In this document: piece by piece, positions 25,294 through 34,389 of the stretch | Layout: each line of letters begins with the position of its first letter | Position numbering within the stretch: the stretch's first letter is position 1 | NCBI RefSeq assembly: GCF_019655855.1 | Contig: NZ_BPFX01000021.1 | Span: forward strand, 8,583 to 72,582 | Length of the DNA stretch: 64,000 nucleotides | Source: Pseudomonas paralcaligenes | Lineage (GTDB): Bacteria > Pseudomonadota > Gammaproteobacteria > Pseudomonadales > Pseudomonadaceae | Reading direction: 5' to 3' | The notes under the pieces: generated by a model | Databases searched by the model: none | The model's input: only the letters and a program-made list of their open reading frames with translations | What the model was told of the DNA's origin: nothing | Translations under genes and position numbers: made by a program

Positions 25294-26904
25294 TCAGTCC
25301 GGCGTCGCCCCCGCAGCGAGGTAACGCCCATACCAGGGGCGGCGCGGCACACGCCCCTCCAGGCGGGTAGCCTCATCCTCGTCGGCGAACACAATGCGCA
25401 GAGCCAGCATCATGGTCTCCACGTCGAACTCACCATCCTCTCCCCAGTTGCTCCTACCCCACGCGCCGCAGCCCGCACGGGCTGGTCCCAGCCAGGGCTC
25501 GGTGATACGCACCCAGCGCCCTGGCGCGAACCAAGACTCGCCATTCACGCTCCGGCGCACGACCTGCCCAGGGTGCCGGCCCTCGTGGGCACTGAACCAG
25601 TCCTCGATCCGGTCGTCGATCCAGCCGTGGAACGCCCAGAACAGCGGATCGACATGGGACGAGAACGGATCGCCCAAGAAGTGGTTGCCGGCGCCGTACC
25701 AGCGCCCCGCAAAATCACTGGAGCCACGGCCATAGGGCGTCGGCAGGCCGCTGCTGGGATCGCGTGGCAGGCTGGACCAGCGCATGTGCAGCCAGTCGTG
25801 GATGCCCAGCTCGATGCGCGAACCAAGCTCCCCCAGGCACAGGCTGGAGAGGTATTCCGGATCGCGGTACTGCGCCTCCCAGGCTTGGAAATCGTTGTAA
25901 TAGCCCTCGCTGCTCTTGATATAGAGCAGCCACTGGTTGAAAGCATCATCCCCTGCAATCTCCCAGGCTGGCGGCACGGACGTGCCATCGACATTGGCCA
26001 GGTAATCGGCAAAAGCCTGTACACCATGCCCGATGAATGGCCTGGGTGCGGGCAGTTGTGGCCAGGATGGCAACGACTGCATCGAGCGGGCGCGATTGAG
26101 CATCTGCCGGTGCATGAACAGGAAATCCTCACCAGAACCATTCTCATGGCGCCGCTTGCCCCTGGCGTCACGTTCCTGCCCCAGCGGCCCGGCCTGCCAG
26201 CCGAGGCCACGCAGCGACTGGCGCCGGCCCTCATCCAAGTGGTGCCAGCGATCGCGGCTGGCATGCCAAAGCTGGTGGAACAGTCGATGCCCCGACGAGA
26301 TCAACCAGCCCTCCAGCTCGGGGGTATAGGGTCGCAATTGCCTCGCGGTTACGAACGGGAGGCGCACGGCAACGAACCGTACCTCGGGAGTGGAATACCC
26401 CCTTTGAATGCCAACTCTGCGCAAGCTGCCACTCAAGGTCGCCTGCCCCCCCCCAGAACTCCATTCGCCCCAGACCTCATCGAAGATCGCATCGAGCTCA
26501 AGGGAATGCCCATTGCCATCGCTCAGCCCCAAGCGCACGTGCGGAGCCCTGTCGCCAGCCAACCGGCCGATGGCATGCAACCCATCACCGGAAAAAGGCA
26601 GTCTGCCCAAGTAGCCATGGATGGCCCGGCCACCTGGCCCGACATCTAGCAGCAACTGCAGATCGCCTTGCGGCAATTCGGGAAACCTGTCGTGCCCGTC
26701 TATGAAACGCACGGCCCATGCGCCGATCAGGCGATTGGCCAACAGGGCATCCGGCAGGATGGGGACCGGCGTTTCCGGCTCATCCGAGGCCAGCTCGGCC
26801 TCCCCGGCTTCCTTCCATTTATGGTGCGCATACAGCCCCGCTGGCAAAACGACCGCACCGACAGTCGCCATACCGGCCACGAAGCCTCTACGGGTAACCT
26901 TCAT
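25294..26904 (-). CDS. pvdP: Tyrosinase-like chromophore maturation enzyme PvdP
   Basis: 536-residue periplasmic copper enzyme that oxidises the tyrosine of ferribactin on the way to the dihydroxyquinoline chromophore. A twin-arginine signal (VTRRGFVAGMATVGAVVLPAG) opens the protein. Copper-site-like histidines occur in GHRLFHQLWHASRDRWHH, LGIHDWLHMRW and SHVDPLFWAFHGWIDDRIEDW, the last matching the CuB motif of tyrosinases. Length and N-terminal domain (LIGAWAVRFIDGHDRFPELPQGDLQLLLD) agree with PvdP. It is convergent with pvdE, 21 bp between stops, and has its own PvdS promoter at 26938-26961. Confidence 0.93.
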   Translation of the reverse strand: MKVTRRGFVAGMATVGAVVLPAGLYAHHKWKEAGEAELASDEPETPVPILPDALLANRLIGAWAVRFIDGHDRFPELPQGDLQLLLDVGPGGRAIHGYLGRLPFSGDGLHAIGRLAGDRAPHVRLGLSDGNGHSLELDAIFDEVWGEWSSGGGQATLSGSLRRVGIQRGYSTPEVRFVAVRLPFVTARQLRPYTPELEGWLISSGHRLFHQLWHASRDRWHHLDEGRRQSLRGLGWQAGPLGQERDARGKRRHENGSGEDFLFMHRQMLNRARSMQSLPSWPQLPAPRPFIGHGVQAFADYLANVDGTSVPPAWEIAGDDAFNQWLLYIKSSEGYYNDFQAWEAQYRDPEYLSSLCLGELGSRIELGIHDWLHMRWSSLPRDPSSGLPTPYGRGSSDFAGRWYGAGNHFLGDPFSSHVDPLFWAFHGWIDDRIEDWFSAHEGRHPGQVVRRSVNGESWFAPGRWVRITEPWLGPARAGCGAWGRSNWGEDGEFDVETMMLALRIVFADEDEATRLEGRVPRRPWYGRYLAAGATPD

Positions 26905-26937
26905 CCATCTACTCGCTATCCAGCCATTCCAACGAAA

Positions 26938-26961
26938 ACGAATGCCGTAACAAAGGATTTA
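26938..26961 (-). promoter_or_regulatory. PvdS-type promoter of pvdP
   Basis: On the minus strand TAAAT (26961-26957), 16 bases, CGT (26940-26938), 34 bp before the pvdP ATG. It is back to back with the promoter of the transferase operon at 27074. Confidence 0.8.
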
Positions 26962-27073
26962 CCGTATCGGTATCCGGCATTTGCCACAGCAGTGCACCGG
27001 CCACTGCACACTCATGGCGCTTCATGCATAAGCAGTTGTGGCAGCTCCTAGAGGCTCTCAGCCGGGCTCGCTA

Positions 27074-27097
27074 TAAATTTCGCCTCACTCTGCTCGT
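27074..27097 (+). promoter_or_regulatory. PvdS-type promoter of the gamma-glutamyltransferase operon
   Basis: TAAAT at 27074-27078, 16 bases, CGT at 27095-27097, 70 bp before the ATG at 27167. The exact match puts this operon under the pyoverdine sigma factor. Confidence 0.8.
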
Positions 27098-27166
27098 TCC
27101 TCCCCGGACCTTCCCAGGCAAAGACAGGCGTACGCCTGCAAATGCCTTTCTTGACACGGGCCGCGA

Positions 27167-28876
27167 ATGAAAAACCATTGTTTTCCGAATCGACAGCAAG
27201 GCATGAGACGGCTGACCCTCATCCTGTCGCTATGGCTGATGAGTTCGGCCACCCAGGCCCAGACTCCAGCGCAGGGGGCGGTGGCTAGCGCCCATCCTCT
27301 TGCCACCGAGGCAGGACGGAAGATTCTTGAGACCGGCGGTAACGCCTTCGATGCCGCTGTTGCCGTAGCCGCCGTGCTGGCAGTCGTAGAGCCTTATGGC
27401 TCCGGACTGGGAGGGGGCGGTTTCTTTCTTCTGCGCGAAGCGGGAGAAAAGCCGCGATACCATTTCCTGGATGCCCGTGAACGCGCCCCACTGGATGCCA
27501 AAGCGGACCTTTATCGGCAAGATGGCAAGATCCTGGCCCACCTCTCCGTGGATGGTCCGCTGGCCACCGCTATTCCTGGGCAGCCCGCCGCGATGGCGAA
27601 ACTTTCCGAGCAATATGGACGCCTGCCGCTGAAGACCAGCCTAGAGCCGGCCATTCGGCTGGCTCGCGAGGGTATCGAGACGGATCCGCATTACCGCAAG
27701 TGGGCCCAAATCAGGCTGGACGCCTTGCGCAGCGATCCGGAGAGCGCACGGCAGTTTCTCGTCGATGGAGAATTGCCAGCTGAAAACCAACGGATGAAAT
27801 ATCCGCAGCTGGCTGCCACGCTGCAGCATCTGGCCGATCAAGGCCACGCAGGTTTCTACGGTGGCGAACTGGCAGAAAAGCTGGTGAATGGCGTGCGCAA
27901 AGGAGGCGGCGTCTGGAGCCTGAAAGACCTGGCCGAGTACCAAGTCATCGAACGGCAACCCCTGCGCTGGGAGCTGCCAGACGGTGGTGAGCTGATCAGT
28001 GCCCCGCCGCCATCGGCCGGTGGGCTGGCCCTGATTCAGAGCCTGGGCATGTTGCAATCACTGCCCTGGCGAGACGCCAAAACCGCTCAGCGCACCCACT
28101 ATGTGGTCGAGGTACTGCGTCGAGCCTATCGTGACAGGGGAGCACTGGGGGACCCGGACTTTGTCGAAATGCCTCTGAAGCGGCTGACCTCCCCGGATTA
28201 TCTGAAGCAGCAGGCAAGCAGCATCGCCCCCGACCGTACCACGCCCAGCAGCAGCCTACCGCCCGCGGAGCCATGGCGTGAAGGTAATCACACCACGCAC
28301 TTCACGGTTCTCGACTCACAAGGCAATGCCGTCTCCGCCACCCTCTCGCTCAACAGCATGTTCGGCGCAGCCTTCACCGTTCCGGGCACCGGCATATTGC
28401 TGAACAACGAAATGGACGATTTCGCCATCGATGTAGGCGGCAGCAATGCCTACGGGCTCCAGGGCACCACCCCCAACGCCCTGGCGGGAGGCAAGCGACC
28501 AATCTCCAGCATGACGCCGACGTTCATCGAATCCGACAAGAACTTCGCCACTTTCGGTACGCCTGGCGGCAGCCAGATTCCCAGCATGGTCCTAATTGCG
28601 CTGCTTGCATACCTGCAGGACGAACCGGCTTCACGCTGGGTAAGCCTGCCGCGCTATCACCATCAGTACCTGCCGGACGTAATAACTCACGAGCCGGATG
28701 CCTTCAACCAGGCCGAGCGCGGCGAACTGGAGGCACTTGGACATCGGCTGGAACAGGTAGCGAGCTATGGCAACCAGCAATCCATCCACTGGCACAAACT
28801 GACCGGAAAAGTCGAGGGCGCCAGCGACCCGCGCGGCATTGGCACGACTGAAATCTCGCCAGCACCAACTCAATAA
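27167..28876 (+). CDS. Gamma-glutamyltransferase in the pyoverdine locus
   Basis: 569-residue periplasmic Ntn enzyme that cleaves or transfers gamma-glutamyl groups. A signal peptide (MRRLTLILSLWLMSSATQAQ) follows 12 extra residues; an ATG at 27203 would start right at it, but its ribosome site is too close. The large subunit shows GGNAFDAAVAVAAVLAVVEPYGSGLGGGGFFL and the carboxyl-binding LDARERAP. Self-cleavage is expected before Thr376 in NH|TTHFTVLD; later come NNEMDDFA and the gating GTPGGSQIPSMV. It has a PvdS promoter and leads two membrane-protein genes. It may act on the Glu side chain of the pyoverdine chromophore; that role is inference. Confidence 0.9.
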   Translation: MKNHCFPNRQQGMRRLTLILSLWLMSSATQAQTPAQGAVASAHPLATEAGRKILETGGNAFDAAVAVAAVLAVVEPYGSGLGGGGFFLLREAGEKPRYHFLDARERAPLDAKADLYRQDGKILAHLSVDGPLATAIPGQPAAMAKLSEQYGRLPLKTSLEPAIRLAREGIETDPHYRKWAQIRLDALRSDPESARQFLVDGELPAENQRMKYPQLAATLQHLADQGHAGFYGGELAEKLVNGVRKGGGVWSLKDLAEYQVIERQPLRWELPDGGELISAPPPSAGGLALIQSLGMLQSLPWRDAKTAQRTHYVVEVLRRAYRDRGALGDPDFVEMPLKRLTSPDYLKQQASSIAPDRTTPSSSLPPAEPWREGNHTTHFTVLDSQGNAVSATLSLNSMFGAAFTVPGTGILLNNEMDDFAIDVGGSNAYGLQGTTPNALAGGKRPISSMTPTFIESDKNFATFGTPGGSQIPSMVLIALLAYLQDEPASRWVSLPRYHHQYLPDVITHEPDAFNQAERGELEALGHRLEQVASYGNQQSIHWHKLTGKVEGASDPRGIGTTEISPAPTQ

Positions 28877-28906
28877 TCCCCCTTCGCCAGACACTGGAGA
28901 TATCGA

Positions 28907-30100
28907 ATGTCGGCAGGAAACGTCTCGCCTGGCAGTCATTGGCTGGATCAGGAATATTCGGAAAGCCACAGGACAAAACTTCGGATACTGACCCTGAGCT
29001 TCGTGGTTGTGTTTTTCACATCCTATGAGCATTATTTCGATGAATGGGTATATACGCAGTGGGTTCTGAACTATGACTTCGGCTTCGTCAGAAGAGGCTT
29101 GGTCGGTGGCCTGCTGAAAGCGCTCGGGTATGTGCCAAACCCCGAGTTCTACATGGCCGCGGCCTTCCTCTTTGCGCTCGGTGTCTGCATCGCCCTGTTT
29201 TGGATCTTGTCACGACCGGCACTTGCCTATTGCAAGCAGAGCACAGCGGCTTTTCTCCTGACATTATTCTTCATCTGCCATCCAATGATCATTCCGCACT
29301 TCGCGCAAGCCGCCGGATTCCTGGACAACATCAACTATCTCATTGCCATCCTCGGCATCGTGGTTATCCTGAAGTGCTCGGCCAAGATGGGAGTGCTCGC
29401 CGTTTTGCTTGCGGGCGGCCTGATCATCCCCGTTCATGAAGCTGGTTTCGTGATGTTCGTCCCCCTCCTCACCGGCATATGGATCTACATCAACAGGCCG
29501 AAAGTAGCTAGCTTCGACAGCTTCCTGATCCTTATCGCCGTCGCCCTTCTCGTGGCCGAAGTGATATTCATCGGAACGAGCAATCCGAGCGCCAGAATCT
29601 CCCTGCAGGAATATTACGAACACCTTCTTTCGACGACTCAGCCAATCAATATGGATGCAGTTGGAATCCTGTTCAATACGCTACAGGGAAATTCGTCGGA
29701 AACGGCGAGCGTAATGCTGAGCACGCTCTATCTGAAATTCCACGTAAACATGCTACTCGGACTGATCCCAACATTTCTCATTGGCGCGAAGATACTGAAG
29801 TCGCTTCAAGGCCATATAAGGCTGTTTTCCTACGAATCACTTTTGCTTGCATCCTCGATCTCGCCCCTGACCTTGTATCTGATTGCGACGGATTTCACCC
29901 GCTGGTGGAGCATCACTCTTGGAAACATTGCCATTGCTATAACGATACTGATGCGCGACCCCACGCTTTCCGCAGTAATAGCCAAGGTCATTTACCAGCA
30001 TAAGTGGCTTGTCATTTTCACGACAGGCCTGGGACTTGCGCTCGGCCCGCTCACCTCGCACCTGAGCTACAGGAATCTCAATTGGCTCTATAGCCTATAA
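28907..30100 (+). CDS. Multi-pass membrane protein, unrecognised
   Basis: 397 residues with about ten hydrophobic segments (ILTLSFVVVFFTSYEHYF; YMAAAFLFALGVCIALFWIL; YLIAILGIVVILKC; FLILIAVALLVAEVIFI; LALGPLTSHL). A short loop near the start, VLNYDFGFVRRGLVGGLLKAL, is well conserved in character and may be the active face. The style resembles GT-C type membrane glycosyltransferases, but I cannot name a family. CTGGAGA gives a ribosome site, and it begins 30 bp after the transferase gene, so it is cotranscribed from the PvdS promoter. Base composition is lower in GC than pvdE or pvdM, suggesting later arrival. Confidence 0.7.
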   Translation: MSAGNVSPGSHWLDQEYSESHRTKLRILTLSFVVVFFTSYEHYFDEWVYTQWVLNYDFGFVRRGLVGGLLKALGYVPNPEFYMAAAFLFALGVCIALFWILSRPALAYCKQSTAAFLLTLFFICHPMIIPHFAQAAGFLDNINYLIAILGIVVILKCSAKMGVLAVLLAGGLIIPVHEAGFVMFVPLLTGIWIYINRPKVASFDSFLILIAVALLVAEVIFIGTSNPSARISLQEYYEHLLSTTQPINMDAVGILFNTLQGNSSETASVMLSTLYLKFHVNMLLGLIPTFLIGAKILKSLQGHIRLFSYESLLLASSISPLTLYLIATDFTRWWSITLGNIAIAITILMRDPTLSAVIAKVIYQHKWLVIFTTGLGLALGPLTSHLSYRNLNWLYSL

Positions 30101-30114
30101 ATACAGGATGCCGC

Positions 30115-31671
30115 ATGCGCTCATACACGCCGCTTTTCAGCATAGGGCTTTTCAGCCTTCTTTTCCTAGTGATACTGGCAGCCATCATTCAGCAGAATCC
30201 GGCAGGCTTTTCCTACACACTCGACGACCCCTACATCCATCTGGCATTGGCCGAACGAATCGCGAATGGGCACTACGGCATAAATCTCGGGGAAAATACC
30301 TCGCCGTCGTCGAGTATTCTGTGGCCCTTCATTCTCGTAGTCGGCACGGGTCATGCCTGGCATCAGTATTTGCCGCTGGCCATAAACTTTGTCTGCGGCA
30401 CACTTGCCGCACTGCTGATTGCCCGGATCGCAGACAGCCTCCAATGGCGGCCCGATGATAGGTTCGTGCCGCTCAAGAAAATGTTCTTGATATTTCTATT
30501 GCTGTTCATTGGCAATATTCCTGGTGTTGCCTTTTCCGGGATGGAACACAACCTGCAAATATTAATAGCCGTCGTTGGGGCCTATGCCTTGCTGCTATTC
30601 TCCAAGGGCCGGCCAATCCCTTTGTGGTGCCTGGCCTGCATAGCGATAGGCCCCTCGGTTCGCTATGAGCTGCTTGCCATCGTCGCGGTCATAGCAGCGC
30701 TTTTCTGTTTCCAGAAGAGACCCTGGCACGGATTGCTCTTCCTCTCTGGAAGTCTGGTGATTCCGGTAACCTATGGCATCTACCTGAATCATCTAGGACT
30801 CTCGCCGCTACCCAATTCGGTATTGGCAAAATCTGATATCCACGAATTCTCCACAAGCGAGCTGGCCCAGCTTTCGGATGTGATCAGATTTTCAACGATC
30901 AAAGCGCTATTTTGGAGCCATGCCCAACAAGCTTATATCTTACTAATGTTCGGACTGCTGCTCTGCCTTATCAAAGAAAAACGCACCGAGCTTCGTCTGA
31001 TTACCTTACTGACTCTAGGCGCCATGCTGGCCCATCTCGCTATTGGACGCTTCGGCTGGCTCAACAGGTACGAAGTTTATATGTTCCTGTTTGGCGCCCT
31101 CATGTTTTGCATAACAGTCTCCGGCTTCGCAAGAAACAACCTGGCATCGGTACTTTCTGCCACTGCCGTACTGATGCTGTGCTCCTACCCCTACCTGAGG
31201 GATACCACAGGGATCCCCTTTGCATCCGAAGATATTTACTCACAGCAATTCCAGATGCATCGATTCGTTCAGGAATATTACCAGGGAAACTTCGCCGTCA
31301 ACGATCTGGGCTGGGTCAGCTATAAGCTTCCTCAGGACAGATACGTCTTGGATATTTACGGACTGGCTTCCAATGATGCGCTAAAAACAGAAAAGAAAGA
31401 TGCCAAATGGCTTGACGAAATCACACACAAGCACAGTGCCAATCTAATCATGTATTACTCGGATTGGTTCGATGGTATCCCTTCGTCATGGACCAAATTG
31501 GCAACACTGAAGCTTGCAGATGGAAACACCATAATCGCTGGCGATGAGGTTTCCTTCTATGCAAGTGGAAGCGCTGATGAAAATACTATCGAGCTATTGC
31601 ACCGCCAACTCAAAGAATTTTCGAAAACCTTGCCCGAAGCGGCAATCCTAGAATTGCAGGACATTCATTGA
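30115..31671 (+). CDS. Putative GT-C type membrane glycosyltransferase
   Basis: 518 residues. After one membrane segment there is a periplasmic loop FSYTLDDPYIHLALAERIANGHYGINLGENTSPSSSILWPF. The DD followed by a G..N.GE.TSPSSS stretch is the usual first-loop pattern of GT-C glycosyltransferases that use lipid-linked sugars. About nine more membrane segments follow, then a soluble C-terminal domain of about 130 residues (FAVNDLGWVSYKLPQDRYVLDIYGL). It lies 14 bp behind the other membrane gene in the PvdS-driven transferase operon. Codon use is less GC-rich than flanking pvd genes. No known pyoverdine pathway step requires it; sugar and acceptor are unknown. Confidence 0.65.
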   Translation: MRSYTPLFSIGLFSLLFLVILAAIIQQNPAGFSYTLDDPYIHLALAERIANGHYGINLGENTSPSSSILWPFILVVGTGHAWHQYLPLAINFVCGTLAALLIARIADSLQWRPDDRFVPLKKMFLIFLLLFIGNIPGVAFSGMEHNLQILIAVVGAYALLLFSKGRPIPLWCLACIAIGPSVRYELLAIVAVIAALFCFQKRPWHGLLFLSGSLVIPVTYGIYLNHLGLSPLPNSVLAKSDIHEFSTSELAQLSDVIRFSTIKALFWSHAQQAYILLMFGLLLCLIKEKRTELRLITLLTLGAMLAHLAIGRFGWLNRYEVYMFLFGALMFCITVSGFARNNLASVLSATAVLMLCSYPYLRDTTGIPFASEDIYSQQFQMHRFVQEYYQGNFAVNDLGWVSYKLPQDRYVLDIYGLASNDALKTEKKDAKWLDEITHKHSANLIMYYSDWFDGIPSSWTKLATLKLADGNTIIAGDEVSFYASGSADENTIELLHRQLKEFSKTLPEAAILELQDIH

Positions 31672-31855
31672 GCGGGCATGCCGCTCGCCACACGCTAGTC
31701 CACCCTATCTGACCCGGGGCCGCACGAGCCAAAAAGATCGCTTGCATTACGCACGTCGCGACCGTCAGACCGGCGGACCTCTACAACCAGCCAAGGCCAG
31801 GTCCGCAGTCTATCACCGCAACCTGGAGCAAAAGCCCCAGAGATCGAAAGCCCTA
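31672..31855. other. Intergenic region before pvdM
   Basis: No coding frame of note. GAGCGG-GCATG-CCGCTC at 31669-31685 could end the transferase operon transcript as a small hairpin but has no T-run. Confidence 0.4.
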
Positions 31856-31879
31856 TAAATTCCACGATCGCAGGCTCGT
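31856..31879 (+). promoter_or_regulatory. PvdS-type promoter of pvdM-pvdO
   Basis: TAAAT at 31856-31860, 16 bases, CGT at 31877-31879, 57 bp before the pvdM ATG. It places the transcript start after about 31885 and argues against the GTG at 31897 as start. Confidence 0.8.
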
Positions 31880-31935
31880 TCTCCTAAGAATCGCCGGTGC
31901 TCCTGTCGGCGAAGCATCATCCGCAAGGAAGTCCC

Positions 31936-33279
31936 ATGAGCCCGAGTCGCACCATCTGGAAATGGCCACTGCTGGTCCTGTCACTATTACTGCTGATCGG
32001 AGCCGCCTCGCTGACCTGGTGGTTTCTGCCCGGCAAGAGCGCGCTTTATCCGAAGGACGTCATCGCACGAGCCAATGCGCTGCAGGAGCGCATCCTCTCA
32101 TTCGACGCTCATCTGGACATTCCAGCTCACTTCGGCGCTGAAGGTATGGAAGCTGATCGCGACGGCTCCGGTCAGTTTGACTTAGTCAAGGCCGAGCGTG
32201 GCCGGTTGAGCGGTGCCGCACTGACCATCTTTGCCTGGCCTGAATTCTGGACCGGCGACAACAGCCCGCACCGCCCCACCGCGGGCTTCGTCGAAGCCGC
32301 GCGCCACGAACAGGAAACCCGCTACCGCATCATCACCGGCATCGCCCGCGACCTCCCCGAGCGTGCTGGTATCGCCTACACGCCAGCCGACTTCCGTCGG
32401 CTGGCCCATGAAGGCAAGTTTGCCATCGTCATCAGCATGCTCAACGCCTATCCGCTGGGTGACGACGTTTCCCGGCTGGATGACTGGGCCGCCCGGGGCA
32501 TGCGCATCTTCGGCTTCAATTACGTCGCCAACAACGCCTGGTCCGACTCGTCGCGACCGATGCCCTTCTTTGGCGACTCGCCCGACGAACATGGCGGCCT
32601 CTCGGAGCTGGGTCGTCAGGCAGTGCGTCGCCTCAATGATCTGGGTGTGGTCATCGACGTGTCCCAGATGTCCACGGCCGCGCTGGAACAAACAACCGAA
32701 CTGAGTCGCGCGCCCATCATCGCCTCCCACTCAGGTGTACGCGGCCTGGTGGACCTACAGCGCAATCTCACCGACAAGGAGATGCGCCTGATCCGCGATA
32801 CCGGCGGCGTGGTGCACATCGTCGGCTTCACCTCTCAGCTCAAAGCCTTTTCCAAGGAGACCCTGGACAAGGTAAACCGCATGCGCGCCGAGTTTGACCT
32901 ACCCGAGGTGCGGAACCTGTCCCAGGCCAGCATGCCAGCCGACCCGGTCTTCTCCATCTGGCCGGAACAACGCTTCGGCGAGTACGCCAGCCGCCTTTAT
33001 CCGATCCTGGAGGCCGATCCTCGCGCCTCGCTGAAGGAACTCGGCGACAGCATCGACTATGCAGTGCAGAAAATCGGCATCGACCACGTGGGCATCAGCT
33101 CGGACTTCAACGATGGCGGCGGCCTGGTCGGCTGGGAGAACGTCGCAGATACGCGCAACGTCACCGCCGAACTCATCCAGCGCGGCTACTCGGACGAGGA
33201 TATCGCCAAGTTGTGGGGCGGCAACTTCCTGCGAGTCTGGGAATCGGTGCAACAACTGGCCGGACCGCAAGCGCGCTAG
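31936..33279 (+). CDS. pvdM: Membrane dipeptidase-like pyoverdine maturation protein PvdM
   Basis: 447-residue M19 dipeptidase-like protein anchored to the periplasmic side by an N-terminal helix (WPLLVLSLLLLIGAASLTWWFL). Metal-site motifs include SFDAHLDIP (HxD), SHSGVRGL and IDHVGISSDFNDGGGL. In Pseudomonas PvdM acts in the periplasm during oxidation of the chromophore together with PvdP and PvdO; a peptidase activity is not required in that model. The ATG at 31936 has AAGGA in front. pvdO follows by 52 bp. pvdN, which lies between pvdM and pvdO in P. aeruginosa, is absent. Confidence 0.92.
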   Translation: MSPSRTIWKWPLLVLSLLLLIGAASLTWWFLPGKSALYPKDVIARANALQERILSFDAHLDIPAHFGAEGMEADRDGSGQFDLVKAERGRLSGAALTIFAWPEFWTGDNSPHRPTAGFVEAARHEQETRYRIITGIARDLPERAGIAYTPADFRRLAHEGKFAIVISMLNAYPLGDDVSRLDDWAARGMRIFGFNYVANNAWSDSSRPMPFFGDSPDEHGGLSELGRQAVRRLNDLGVVIDVSQMSTAALEQTTELSRAPIIASHSGVRGLVDLQRNLTDKEMRLIRDTGGVVHIVGFTSQLKAFSKETLDKVNRMRAEFDLPEVRNLSQASMPADPVFSIWPEQRFGEYASRLYPILEADPRASLKELGDSIDYAVQKIGIDHVGISSDFNDGGGLVGWENVADTRNVTAELIQRGYSDEDIAKLWGGNFLRVWESVQQLAGPQAR

Positions 33280-33331
33280 CTGCGAAGAAGAACATTCCGC
33301 AAATCCAATCCTGAATCAAGGACCAAGCAAG

Positions 33332-34198
33332 ATGCGTTGCACATATCGCCTTGGCAACTTCCTGTTGCTCTGCCTAGCGGCAGCCTCCTCCGCCCAGGCA
33401 TCGGACAAATCCTCCCCCCTCGGAACAATTTTCAAGGATTGCCAGGACTGCCCTGAAATGGTCCTGCTGCCTGCCGGCAGCTTCGTCATGGGCGCTCCGC
33501 AGGACGAGCTGGGACGCCAGCCCGATGAGGGACCGCAACGTACCGTGACCTTTGCCAAGCCCTTCGCCATCAGCCGCTACCAGGTGACCGCTGCCGAGCT
33601 TGATGCTTATATCAAACAGTCGGGTGTGGTAATCAAGAGTGGCGATGAGCGCCCCGGGCGCTGGTGCGAAGCAGGTAAGCCGAGTTACGAGCAAGGACCG
33701 AGGCAGCCCGCCGTCTGCGTCGATTACCATGAGGTCCAGGCCTACGCCAAATGGCTGTCGGAAAAAACCGGCCAGACCTATCGGATGCTCAGCGAAGCCG
33801 AGCGTGAATACGCCGCCCGCGCCGGCTCCACCGGGCCCTTCCCGTTCCCCTTCGACGAAGAAGGGGACTATCAGATCAGCAAACACGCCAATACCTATGG
33901 CCCCAGGGACGGCTTCACCTACAGCTCTCCAGTCGGTAGCTACTCGCCCAATGCCTTCGGCGTATACGACATGCACGGCAACGTTTACGAATGGGTCGCC
34001 GACTGCTGGCATGACCACTACAACGGCGCGCCCACAGACGGCAGCGCCTGGATTGACGACGACCACTGCGAAACGGTGCAGATCCGCGGCAATGACTGGG
34101 GGGAACCGCCTATTTTTTCCCGTTCGGGCAATCGCAATAACGCATACAAGAACACCCGCGGCGACTGGCTGGGCTTTCGTGTCGCGCGCGAACTCTGA
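33332..34198 (+). CDS. pvdO: Chromophore oxidation protein PvdO (formylglycine-enzyme fold)
   Basis: 288-residue periplasmic protein with signal peptide (LGNFLLLCLAAASSAQA) and a sulfatase-modifying-factor fold. Typical pieces are MVLLPAGSFVMGAPQDELG, FAISRYQVTAAELDAYI, YRMLSEAEREYAARAG, NAFGVYDMHGNVYEWVADCW and GDWLGFRVARE. In P. aeruginosa PvdO catalyses the last oxidation that gives the fluorescent chromophore. AAGGA lies before the ATG, and the gene is in operon with pvdM. The long open frame starting at 33059 overlaps pvdM and is only an extension of the true frame. Confidence 0.93.
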   Translation: MRCTYRLGNFLLLCLAAASSAQASDKSSPLGTIFKDCQDCPEMVLLPAGSFVMGAPQDELGRQPDEGPQRTVTFAKPFAISRYQVTAAELDAYIKQSGVVIKSGDERPGRWCEAGKPSYEQGPRQPAVCVDYHEVQAYAKWLSEKTGQTYRMLSEAEREYAARAGSTGPFPFPFDEEGDYQISKHANTYGPRDGFTYSSPVGSYSPNAFGVYDMHGNVYEWVADCWHDHYNGAPTDGSAWIDDDHCETVQIRGNDWGEPPIFSRSGNRNNAYKNTRGDWLGFRVAREL

Positions 34199-34330
34199 CT
34201 CCGGGCGCTCGAACGATTCACTATCTGGCCTCCCGGCTGTCTGGATGGCCTTGTGTACTTGACTGATCGGCCGCGCGCGCTCCATCCAACGCGCTCGCAG
34301 GCGTCTCGTATCGGAAGGCCGAGCGCTCGC

Positions 34331-34354
34331 TAAATCCCATCGCTCCATCCTCGT
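34331..34354 (+). promoter_or_regulatory. PvdS-type promoter of the acyltransferase-pvdA operon
   Basis: TAAAT at 34331-34335, 16 bases, CGT at 34352-34354, 36 bp before the ATG at 34390. Confidence 0.8.
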
Positions 34355-34389
34355 CTGACAGCTAAAGCCTTCATGGTGTGGAAGCCCAG

